32,698 nt of DNA from an uncultured Gemmiger sp. Its GTDB lineage: Bacteria; Bacillota; Clostridia; Oscillospirales; Ruminococcaceae. A program made the position numbers and the translations under genes. Each line of letters opens with the position of its first letter. Position 1 is the stretch's first letter. The stretch spans positions 1 to 32,698 of the forward strand of contig CANRLV010000022.1 in the NCBI GenBank assembly GCA_947631565.1, given 5' to 3'. Of this stretch, positions 25,704 through 32,698 are shown in pieces. The notes under the pieces are model-generated. The model made no database searches. It was not told the origin of the DNA and was given only the letters and a program-made list of their open reading frames with translations.

Positions 25704-26627
25704 ATGGAAGCTACTGTTGAAGCCCCGCGCAAGAAAAAGAGCGAGTTTGCCAAGCAGCCCACCGAGGACAAGATCCTCCTGATCATCTGCTTTGCCATCC
25801 TGGGCCTGTTCATCGTCGCCATCATCCTGCCGATGGTGTACATCATCTTGGCATCCTTCGTGGATCCCATCACTCTGCAGAACCAGGGCCTGACCTTCGA
25901 TTTCAGCAAATGGACGCTGACCGCGTACCAGCGCGTCATGGGCAACGCCCAGATCTGGATCGGCTTTAAAAACGCCCTGATCTACTCCGTTGCCTCCACC
26001 GCGCTGTCCATCGTCATCACGCTGCTGGCTGCCTACCCGATGTCCCGCCCCGATTTCAAGGGCAAAGGCATCTACAACGTCATCTTCATGATCACGATGT
26101 TCTTCGGCGGCGGCCTGATCCCGACCTACTTGCTGATCAGCGACCTGCATATGCTGGACACCATCTGGGCCCTCATCGTGCCCCCGGCCTTCAGCGTGTG
26201 GAACATGATCGTGGCCCGCACCTACTACCAGGGCATCCCGCGCGACCTCGAGGAGGCTGCCTCCATCGACGGCGCCACCGAGATGGTCTACTTCTTCCGC
26301 ATCCTGATCCCGGTCTGCACCCCCATCATCGCCACCATCGCGATGTGGTGCTTCGTCGGTATGTGGAACAGCTACTTTGACGCCATGATCTACTTCAAGG
26401 ACGCCAACAAGTTCCCGCTGCAGCTGGTCCTGCGCGCCATCCTGATCCAGAGCCAGCCCGAGTCCGGCATGATCGCGGATATGCAGTCCGCCGCCGAGCG
26501 CGCCCGCCTGGCCGAGCTGCTGAAGTATTCCACCATCATCATCTCCAGCGTGCCGCTGCTGATCATGTATCCCTTCTTCCAGAAGTACTTTGACAGCGGC
26601 ATCATGGCCGGCGCCGTGAAAGGCTAA
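25704..26627 (+). CDS. Oligosaccharide ABC transporter permease, LplC/YtcP type
   Basis: A 307-residue partner permease. A charged N-terminus is followed by ILLIICFAILGLFIVAIILP. TMFFGGGLIPTYLLISDLHM is typical of the LplC/YtcP subgroup, and the EAA loop is EEAASIDGATEMVYFFRILI. The C-terminus FFQKYFDSGIMAGAVKG is also a family ending. AAGGAAGGAGG lies upstream of the start. A structured 221-base spacer separates it from the binding-protein gene. Confidence 0.9.
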   Translation: MEATVEAPRKKKSEFAKQPTEDKILLIICFAILGLFIVAIILPMVYIILASFVDPITLQNQGLTFDFSKWTLTAYQRVMGNAQIWIGFKNALIYSVASTALSIVITLLAAYPMSRPDFKGKGIYNVIFMITMFFGGGLIPTYLLISDLHMLDTIWALIVPPAFSVWNMIVARTYYQGIPRDLEEAASIDGATEMVYFFRILIPVCTPIIATIAMWCFVGMWNSYFDAMIYFKDANKFPLQLVLRAILIQSQPESGMIADMQSAAERARLAELLKYSTIIISSVPLLIMYPFFQKYFDSGIMAGAVKG

Positions 26628-26684
26628 AAATGCGACCGCCGCCTGCGGCGGAAACAGGGAGCATTTTTAGGCGCAGCGGTCGCA
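26626..26684 (+). repeat. Overlapping alternative stem-loops in the permease/binding-protein spacer
   Basis: AAAAATGC (26626-26633) pairs with GCATTTTT (26661-26668) around an inner CCGCCG/CGGCGG stem (26636-26641 with 26646-26651). Alternatively TGCGACCGC (26631-26639) pairs with GCGGTCGCA (26676-26684). The two folds exclude each other. The stretch to about 26770 is rich in further short dyads and has the look of a dispersed intergenic repeat. It may limit read-through or stabilise mRNA ends. Confidence 0.45.
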
Positions 26685-26787
26685 GAGCGCGAGGGTCGTA
26701 AGAGCCCGAAGCGCGATGCGGGCACCGCAAGAGGGCTCACCTCACCTTGCCTGCACGATGTGGGCGCTACAAATTTCCGTTCTTTAT

Positions 26788-26813
26788 GCGCGCGGGCCGC
26801 GCGGCCCGCGCGC
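26788..26813. repeat. Perfect 26-bp GC-only palindrome
   Basis: The 26 bases consist only of G and C and equal their own reverse complement; the centre is CGCG. It lies 35 bases before the binding-protein start codon and in RNA would form a very stable hairpin with almost no loop. Confidence 0.7.
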
Positions 26814-26848
26814 CGGTAAAAACCAATCACCAAAAAAGGAGTATCTCT

Positions 26849-28525
26849 ATGCGTAAACTGCACAAGCTGTTGGCCATGGGCCTGTCCCTGGCCATGGCCG
26901 CCACCATGCTGACCGCCTGCGGCGGCTCCGGCTCGCTGAGCGGCGGCGGCGAGTTCCAGGAAGTGGACCCCGCCACCCTGCAATTCCCCCTGGCCGAGAC
27001 GGCGACCATCAAGGGTCTGACCACCTTTGACGCCGGCTCCGAGTCCGAGCCCAACAACCGCACCATCTTCAAGCGCCTTGAGGAGAAGACCAACGTCCAT
27101 GTTGAGTGGACCGCCATCCAGGGCGACCAGTGGGGCGATAAGAAAGTTCTGGAGATGGCCAACGCCAGCACCCTGCCTGAGTTCCTGTTCAACGCCGGCT
27201 TCTCTGATGCCGACCTGCTCAAGTACAGCGCCCAGGGCGCCATCATCCCGCTCGAGCAGTACATCGACGCCTATATGCCCAACCTGAAGGCCGTGTTCGA
27301 CAAATACCCCGAGTACCGCGCGCTGACCACCGCGCCCGACGGCCACATCTACAGCCTGCCCTGGATCGAGCAGCTCGGCAGCGGCACCACCGCCATCCAG
27401 CTGCTGGGCGACATGCCCTTCATCAACAAGGATTGGCTGGACTTCCTCGGTCTGGAAGTCCCCACCACCGTCGAGGACTTTGAGGCCTGCGTCATCGCTT
27501 TCCGCGACCATGCCAAGGAGCTGCAGGACGAGTTCGACATCGACGGCGACATCATCCCCATCGCCTGCATCATCGGCAGCGGCAACGAGGACCCCTACCG
27601 CCTCATCAACAGCTTCGGCGAGGGCTACGGCGACCCCGACAAGGGCCTGCACCTGGCCGTGAGCGACGAAGGCAAGATCATCTGCACCGCCACGACCGAG
27701 GGCTTCAAGGAAGGCACCCAGTGGCTGCACCACCTGTATGAGGAAGGTCTCATCGACCCCGAAGCCTTCAACCAGGAATGGGCCACCTATATGTCCAAGG
27801 GCAAGAGCGGCCGCGACGGCGTCTGCTTCAGCTGGAACTATCAGGACGTTGCTACCATGACCGGCTTCGTGCCGCTGCCCCCGCTGGAGAAGGACGGCAA
27901 GGTCAACCTGACCCCCGCCACCGCCTCCGACATTTCCGGCTATGACCGCGGCCGCTGCGTGATCACCGGCAACGCCAAGAACCCCGCCCTGATCTGCGCC
28001 TGGCTCGACCAGATGTACGATCCGATCCAGAGCCCGCAGAACAACTGGGGCACCTACGGCGAAGGCGACGACTTTGATATCTTCAAGGGTCTTGAGGACA
28101 ACGGCCAGGGCGGCGAGATGCTCGTCCACAACCCGCTGGAGGACATCCCCTCCCCCGTCGAGGTCCGTCAGGCCGAGATGGTCGGCGGCCCGCTCGCCAT
28201 CCTCAACGAGTACTATGACGTCTACGTCACCGTGCCGCCGGATGCCCGTGAGCGCCTTGAGTGGATCGCGGACGTTTATGCGCCCTGCGTGCACACCAAG
28301 TACGTCCTGCCCCGTATGTTCATGACCGACGAGGACAACACCGAGGTCTCCAACCTGCTGGCCGATATCGGCACCTACGTCAACACCACCAAGGCCCAGT
28401 GGATCCAGAACGGCTTCACCGATGCCGACTGGGACGCTTATGTCGCCAAGCTGGACGATTACGGCCTGCAGAAGCTGATCGAGATCTACCAGCGCAACTA
28501 CGACGCCTACCTGGCCAACCAATAA
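26849..28525 (+). CDS. Oligosaccharide-binding lipoprotein, LipO/YtcQ type
   Basis: A 558-residue exported lipoprotein, the usual length for LplB/LplC partners and larger than MalE-type proteins. The signal ends in LTAC (lipidated Cys24), then a Gly/Ser-rich tether. EPNNRTIFKRLEEKTNVHVE and WIEQLGSGTTAIQLLGDMPF mark the family-1 fold. The C-terminal part has NNWGTYGEGDDFDIFKGLED and LPRMFMTDEDNTEVSNLLAD. ATG 26849 has AAAAAAGGAG upstream; the open stretch back to 26747 crosses the palindrome and is not coding. It probably binds sucrose or fructo-oligosaccharides, because GH32 and fructokinase genes follow. Confidence 0.9.
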   Translation: MRKLHKLLAMGLSLAMAATMLTACGGSGSLSGGGEFQEVDPATLQFPLAETATIKGLTTFDAGSESEPNNRTIFKRLEEKTNVHVEWTAIQGDQWGDKKVLEMANASTLPEFLFNAGFSDADLLKYSAQGAIIPLEQYIDAYMPNLKAVFDKYPEYRALTTAPDGHIYSLPWIEQLGSGTTAIQLLGDMPFINKDWLDFLGLEVPTTVEDFEACVIAFRDHAKELQDEFDIDGDIIPIACIIGSGNEDPYRLINSFGEGYGDPDKGLHLAVSDEGKIICTATTEGFKEGTQWLHHLYEEGLIDPEAFNQEWATYMSKGKSGRDGVCFSWNYQDVATMTGFVPLPPLEKDGKVNLTPATASDISGYDRGRCVITGNAKNPALICAWLDQMYDPIQSPQNNWGTYGEGDDFDIFKGLEDNGQGGEMLVHNPLEDIPSPVEVRQAEMVGGPLAILNEYYDVYVTVPPDARERLEWIADVYAPCVHTKYVLPRMFMTDEDNTEVSNLLADIGTYVNTTKAQWIQNGFTDADWDAYVAKLDDYGLQKLIEIYQRNYDAYLANQ

Positions 28526-28568
28526 GCTGACAGCACCGCGAGTTCGCCTTTTTTCTCCTTCAATGAAG

Positions 28569-28604
28569 TCCCCGCCCCCACAGCATTTGCCCCGGGGGCG
28601 GGGA
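28569..28604 (+). terminator. Terminator-like hairpin after the binding-protein gene
   Basis: An 11-bp GC stem (28569-28579 with 28594-28604) with a 14-base loop is followed by TTTCT. It would end or reduce transcription before the GH32 gene, which has its own promoter-like sequence. Confidence 0.65.
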
Positions 28605-28661
28605 TTTCTCAAAAGGGTGCTGGCAGCGCCGTTCCGTACAGAAAAAAGTAAGAATTTTCTA

Positions 28662-28690
28662 TATACTTTCTTTGCGCCATCCCTTATAAT
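28662..28690 (+). promoter_or_regulatory. Possible internal promoter before the GH32 gene
   Basis: A perfect -10 box TATAAT (28685-28690) lies 47 bases before the start codon, with a poor -35 (TATACT, 28662-28667) at 17-base spacing. The AT-rich stretch after the terminator supports a promoter, but the -35 is weak. Confidence 0.45.
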
Positions 28691-28736
28691 AGGCTTGTCC
28701 AAAAACCGGCCTGTTTGACCAAGTTGGGAGTTCCCT

Positions 28737-30227
28737 ATGAACAGCAACATCCTGATCGAGGCGCGCCGCCATGAGGAGATCATGGACCAGATGCTCGCCG
28801 ACGAACCCCGCCCCGCGTTCCACCTGCCCGCCCGCGTGGGCTGGATGAACGACCCCAACGGCTTCAGCTACTACAAGGGGCAATACCATCTTTTCTACCA
28901 GTACAACCCCTACCGCGCCCAGTGGGGCCCGATGCACTGGGCCCACGCCGTCAGCGACGATCTGCTGCACTGGCACTGCCTGCCGGCGGCCCTGGCGCCC
29001 GATACCCTCATCGACCGCGACGGCTGCTTCTCCGGCTCCGCCGTCGAGCTGCCGGACGGCCGCCAGCTGCTGATGTACACCGGCGTCGTCAACGAGCGCC
29101 AGCCCGACAACACCAACGTCGAGTACCAGACCCAGTGCGTGGCCATCGGCGACGGCATCAACTACGAGAAATACGAGCACAACCCCGTCATCTCCGCCGC
29201 CGATTTGCCGGAGGGCGCCAGCGTACACGATTTCCGTGACCCGAAAATTTGGCGCGAGCCCGACGGCACCTACCGTGTCGTCATCGGCAGCCGCCCGGCC
29301 GACGGCAGCGGGCAGATCTTACTGTATTCCAGCCCCGATGCGTTCCACTGGAAGTTCGAGAGCATCCTGGCCAAGAACCGCAACCGCTACGGCCTGATGT
29401 GGGAGTGCCCGGACTTTTTCGAGCTGGACGGCAAGCACGTTCTGCTCACAAGCCCGCAGGATATGCTGCCCGAGGGCTTTGAATACCACAACGGCAACGG
29501 CACACTGTGCATCATCGGCCACTATGACGAAAAGACCAAGACGCTGGTCGAGGATGCCAACCAGTCGGTCGATTACGGCATCGACTTCTACGCCATGCAG
29601 ACGCTGCTGGCCCCCGACGGGCGGCGCATCATGATCGCCTGGATGCAGAACTGGGATTCCCTGGCCATCGCTGCGCGCCATACGCCGTGGTTCGGCGAGA
29701 TGACGCTGCCGCGCGAAATTCATATTAAGAATAACCGGCTCTACCAGTGGCCCATCCGCGAGCTCGAGACCCTGCGCCGCAACAAGGTCGAGTACCATGA
29801 CGTCGATTTCACCGGCGATTTGACCCTGCCCGGCGTGCGCGGCGTCAAGGCCGACATCACAGTGGCCCTGCGCCCCGGCGACGCCGAAAATATCTACAAG
29901 AAATTCGCCGTCCGCTTCCGCCAGAAGGGCGCGCAGCACACGGCCATCAGCTTCCGGCCGTATGAGGGCATTTTGAAGATAGACCGCAAGTTCTCGGGCA
30001 CGCGCCGGGCGATCTTGCACCAGCGGCGCTGCCTCGTGCCGAACAGCGGCAACGGCGAGATAACTTTCCGCATGATTTTGGACCAGTTCAGCGTCGAGGT
30101 GTTCGTCAATGACGGCACCCAGACCCTGACCGCCACCATGTACATCGACTCTGACGCCGACGGCATCAGCTTCTTCGCCGACGGCCAGGTCAGAATGGAC
30201 ATTGAAAAGTATGATTTGGAGGTGTGA
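28737..30227 (+). CDS. GH32 beta-fructosidase (sucrose/fructo-oligosaccharide hydrolase)
   Basis: A 496-residue glycoside hydrolase family 32 enzyme without a signal peptide, so it acts in the cytoplasm on imported sugar. The catalytic motifs are intact: nucleophile Asp39 in VGWMNDPNGF, transition-state Asp168 in DFRDPKIW and acid/base Glu223 in WECPDFFEL. YHLFYQYNPYRAQWGPMHWA is the second family block. The beta-sandwich domain ends in DQFSVEVFVNDGTQTLTATM. It releases fructose from sucrose, inulin-type or levan-type oligosaccharides; which of these is not readable from sequence. With an ABC importer and a fructokinase beside it, unphosphorylated substrate is expected, rather than the sucrose 6-phosphate of PTS systems. 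Confidence 0.92.
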   Translation: MNSNILIEARRHEEIMDQMLADEPRPAFHLPARVGWMNDPNGFSYYKGQYHLFYQYNPYRAQWGPMHWAHAVSDDLLHWHCLPAALAPDTLIDRDGCFSGSAVELPDGRQLLMYTGVVNERQPDNTNVEYQTQCVAIGDGINYEKYEHNPVISAADLPEGASVHDFRDPKIWREPDGTYRVVIGSRPADGSGQILLYSSPDAFHWKFESILAKNRNRYGLMWECPDFFELDGKHVLLTSPQDMLPEGFEYHNGNGTLCIIGHYDEKTKTLVEDANQSVDYGIDFYAMQTLLAPDGRRIMIAWMQNWDSLAIAARHTPWFGEMTLPREIHIKNNRLYQWPIRELETLRRNKVEYHDVDFTGDLTLPGVRGVKADITVALRPGDAENIYKKFAVRFRQKGAQHTAISFRPYEGILKIDRKFSGTRRAILHQRRCLVPNSGNGEITFRMILDQFSVEVFVNDGTQTLTATMYIDSDADGISFFADGQVRMDIEKYDLEV

Positions 30228-30232
30228 CCGAT

Positions 30233-31198
30233 ATGGCACAGCCTTTTGATGTCGTCGCCCTCGGCGAGCTTTTGATCGACTTTACCCGCAACGGGGACAG
30301 CGCGCAGGGCAACCCGATCCTGGAGGCCTGCCCCGGCGGCGCGCCCTGCAACGTGCTGGCCATGCTGCAAAAGTGCGGCAAACGAACCGCCTTTGTGGGC
30401 AAGGTGGGGCAGGACCTGTTCGGCCGCCAGCTGCGCAAGGCGGTAAAAGAAGTGGGCATTGCTGATGACTACCTCATCAGCGACCCCGCCGCGCACACGA
30501 CGCTCGCCTTTGTCGAGACGCTGCCGGGCGGCGACCGCGATTTCAGCTTCTACCGCGACCCCGGCGCCGATATGCTGCTGCGCGCCGACGAGCTGCCGGA
30601 GGAGGCTATCAAAACCGCCAAGATCTTCCACTTCGGTACACTGTCGATGACGCACGCGGACATCCGCGCCACGACCAAGCGCGCCGTAGCGCTGGCGAAG
30701 GCGGGCGGGGCGCTCGTCTCGTTCGACCCCAACCTGCGCCCGCCGCTGTGGGACAGCATGGAGAATGCAAAAGAACAAATCAGATGGGGCCTCTCCCAGT
30801 GCGATATCCTGAAAATCGCCGACAACGAGCTGGAGTTCATGACCGGGCAGACGGATTTCGACACCGGCGCGGCGATGCTGCGCGCCAAATACCCGAACAT
30901 CACGGTGTTCAACGTCACGGCCGGGCCGGACGGCAGCCACAGCTACTACCAGGACAAGCATGTCTTCGTGCCGGGCTACCACCTCGGCGGCACCATCGAG
31001 ACGACGGGCGCGGGGGACACCTTCTGCGCCAGCGTGCTCAACTTTGTGCTCGAGCATGGGCTGAAAGACTTGAGCGAGGCCGACCTGACCGCGATGCTGA
31101 AATTCGCCAACGCGGCAGCCTACATCGTCACCACCAGGAAAGGCGCGCTGCGCGCCATGCCGGAGCGCGCGCAGGTCGAGGCCATCTGCAACGGCTGA
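30233..31198 (+). CDS. PfkB-family sugar kinase, probable fructokinase
   Basis: A 321-residue ribokinase-fold enzyme that should phosphorylate the fructose released by the GH32 enzyme next door. The N-terminal sugar-binding signature is CPGGAPCNVLAMLQKCGKR. The C-terminal signature TTGAGDTFCASVLNF contains the catalytic base Asp262. FDPNLRPPLWDS (about residues 163-175) is typical of the fructokinase branch. I chose ATG 30233, with TTGGAGGTG about 10 bases upstream; a GTG at 30224 would overlap that site. The start lies 5 bases after the GH32 stop, so the two are one transcript. Confidence 0.92.
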   Translation: MAQPFDVVALGELLIDFTRNGDSAQGNPILEACPGGAPCNVLAMLQKCGKRTAFVGKVGQDLFGRQLRKAVKEVGIADDYLISDPAAHTTLAFVETLPGGDRDFSFYRDPGADMLLRADELPEEAIKTAKIFHFGTLSMTHADIRATTKRAVALAKAGGALVSFDPNLRPPLWDSMENAKEQIRWGLSQCDILKIADNELEFMTGQTDFDTGAAMLRAKYPNITVFNVTAGPDGSHSYYQDKHVFVPGYHLGGTIETTGAGDTFCASVLNFVLEHGLKDLSEADLTAMLKFANAAAYIVTTRKGALRAMPERAQVEAICNG

Positions 31199-31271
31199 GC
31201 CCCATCCCCGGACCCGTATCCCCCCTGCGGCAGTTCCCGCGCAGAAAATACGCAAGGAAATGAGGAAACCG

Positions 31272-32698
31272 ATGAAAAACAATATGCGAAACCTGGCCGC
31301 CGGTCTGGCCCTGGTGCTGACCGCCGCCGTGTCCGCCGCGGTGGGCGGGCAGGTCGGCCTGCGCATCGCGCAAAAGGACGCCCAGCAGGCGGCCGTCGTT
31401 CCGGCCGCCGGGACCTCGGCCCCGGCGCCAAAGCCGGAGGCCGCCCCCGTCGACGCCAACGTGACCGCCGGCGAGGACGGCAAGGTCACGGCCACCGGCG
31501 CCGGACAGGGCATCGACGGCAACGTGGTCGTGCAGGTCACGGCCGACGCAACCACCCTGTACGAGGTCACCGTGACCGAGCACAACGAGACCGAGGGCAT
31601 CGGCACCGTGGCCGTGGAGCAGATCCCGCCCGCCATGGTGGCCGCCAACAGCATCCTCGTCGACGCCGTGGCCGGCGCCACCGTCACCAGCGACGCCATC
31701 CGCGACGGCGTGCGCGCGGCGCTCTCCGCCGCCGGGCTGGACGTGAGCGTGTTTGAGAAGGAGGTCGCGGCCGCCGCGGCCGGCGAGCGCACCCCCGAGA
31801 CGCTGGACTGTGACGTCGTCATCGTCGGTGCCGGCGGCGCCGGCCTGACCGCCGCCGTGCAGGCCACCCAGAACGGCGCCAAGGTGCTGGTGCTCGAAAA
31901 GATGCCGATGGTCGGCGGCAACAGCCTCAAGGCCACCGGCGGCATGAACGCGGCCGGCACCCGCTACCAGGAGGCGCTGGGCATCACCGACAGCGGCGTG
32001 CAGGAGTTCATCGACGACACGATGAACGGCGGCCACCAGCTCAACGACATCGCCCTCGTCACCAAGATGGCCGAGGAGAGCTCCGCCGCCGTCGACTGGC
32101 TGGCCGAGAACGGCGCCGAGCTGCCCAAGGTGGCGGCCACCGGCGGCACCGTGCACAAGTACCTGCACGAGCCCGAGGACGGCAGCGCCGTCGGCAGCTT
32201 CCTCGTCGCCAAGCTCAACGAGGTCTGCCAGAATAAGGGCATCGAGATCATGCTCAACACCGAGGCCACCGAGCTCATCATGGACGGCGACACCGCCGTC
32301 GGCGTGATGGCCCACGACAAGGAGCACGATTACACCATCAACGCCAAGGCGGTCATCCTCGCCACCGGCGGCTTCGGCGCCAACTTTGACATGATGACCA
32401 GCTACAATCCCTCGCTGGCCGGGGCCGTGACCACCAACCACGCCGGCGCCACCGGCGACGGCATCCTCATGGCCGAGGCCGTCGGCGCCGACACCGTCGA
32501 CATGGAGCAGATCCAGCTGCACCCGACCGTCTACCAGGAGACGGGGCTGCTGGTCTCCGAGAGCGTGCGCAGCATGGGCGGCATCCTCGTCAACGCCGAG
32601 GGCAAGCGCTTCACCAACGATATGTCCACCCGCGACGCCGTCTCCAACGCCGAGCTGGAGCAGCCCGGCTCCTACGCCTACATCATCTTTGACCAGCG
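31272..32698 (+). CDS. Exported FMN/FAD reductase, fumarate-reductase type, 5' part
   Basis: The first 475 residues are visible; the gene runs off the window. An uncleaved or cleaved signal (LAAGLALVLTAAVSAAVGG) leads into an Ala/Pro-rich spacer. The FMN-binding domain (about 60-155) has DAVAGATVTSDAIRDG, in which Thr137 of the GAT motif is the expected site of covalent FMN attachment by ApbE. The FAD_binding_2 domain starts DVVIVGAGGAGLTAAVQATQ, followed by GGNSLKATGGMNAAGTRYQE, GFGANFDMM, IQLHPTVY and SESVRSMGGILVNAEGKRFT. Relatives reduce fumarate, urocanate or similar acceptors outside the cell in flavin-based electron transfer. ATG 31272 has GGAAATGAGG upstream. The actual acceptor cannot be read. 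It may simply follow the fructan operon, with no separate promoter seen in the 73-base gap. Confidence 0.88.
   Translation, partial: MKNNMRNLAAGLALVLTAAVSAAVGGQVGLRIAQKDAQQAAVVPAAGTSAPAPKPEAAPVDANVTAGEDGKVTATGAGQGIDGNVVVQVTADATTLYEVTVTEHNETEGIGTVAVEQIPPAMVAANSILVDAVAGATVTSDAIRDGVRAALSAAGLDVSVFEKEVAAAAAGERTPETLDCDVVIVGAGGAGLTAAVQATQNGAKVLVLEKMPMVGGNSLKATGGMNAAGTRYQEALGITDSGVQEFIDDTMNGGHQLNDIALVTKMAEESSAAVDWLAENGAELPKVAATGGTVHKYLHEPEDGSAVGSFLVAKLNEVCQNKGIEIMLNTEATELIMDGDTAVGVMAHDKEHDYTINAKAVILATGGFGANFDMMTSYNPSLAGAVTTNHAGATGDGILMAEAVGADTVDMEQIQLHPTVYQETGLLVSESVRSMGGILVNAEGKRFTNDMSTRDAVSNAELEQPGSYAYIIFDQ

Overview
The window is a high-GC stretch from an anaerobic gut-type Firmicute, most like the Ruminococcaceae/Oscillospiraceae (Faecalibacterium, Gemmiger and Subdoligranulum relatives). 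This placement is an inference. It rests on the GC-rich codon use, purine-rich ribosome binding sites, Firmicute lipoprotein signals, the YesL and LplB/LplC-type importer modules, and the mix of arabinose, maltodextrin and fructan genes. It is essentially a row of sugar-import operons, each with its own binding lipoprotein and intracellular enzymes.

Left edge (1-1900). The 3' end of a NuoL/HyfB-type proton-conducting membrane subunit is followed by a terminator and the last part of a tRNA gene on the minus strand (T arm, acceptor 3' strand, CCA). The rest of that tRNA is missing. Next to it are short direct repeats and an inverted repeat. The first gene to the right, a dicarboxylate-type symporter, has lost its N-terminus. 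Together this looks like an old integration or recombination junction.

Region 1.9-7.0 kb (+): truncated symporter, an NCS2 purine permease, a short CstA-family transporter and a solitary sugar-type binding lipoprotein, ending in a bidirectional terminator.

Region 7.1-15.6 kb (-): an arabinose operon read right to left. It encodes a YtfQ-like binding lipoprotein, a double ATPase, two permeases, an FGGY (ribulokinase-type) kinase, L-arabinose isomerase and a TalC/Fsa-type transaldolase. araD is not present.

Region 15.6-21.97 kb (+): a maltodextrin operon, divergent from the arabinose operon. It encodes a family-1 binding lipoprotein, two MalF/MalG-type permeases, a LacI-family repressor and 4-alpha-glucanotransferase. 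The 474-base divergent region carries a near-consensus promoter, a perfect 20-bp LacI-type palindrome, a second related site 167 bp away, a strong internal terminator hairpin and a promoter for the arabinose side.

Region 21.98-24.43 kb (-): a LacI-family regulator, a YesL/DUF624 membrane protein and an unrecognised membrane-anchored protein. They diverge from an operon at 24.7-31.2 kb (+) with LplB- and LplC-type permeases, a LipO-type binding lipoprotein, a GH32 beta-fructosidase and a PfkB fructokinase, which suggests uptake and breakdown of sucrose or fructo-oligosaccharides. The divergent promoters here are flanked by three copies of a 12-bp operator-like element. Neither the maltodextrin nor the fructan importer has an ATPase gene in the window.

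Right edge (31.27 kb to end, +): the first 475 residues of an exported flavoprotein reductase with an FMN-binding domain and a fumarate-reductase-type FAD domain.
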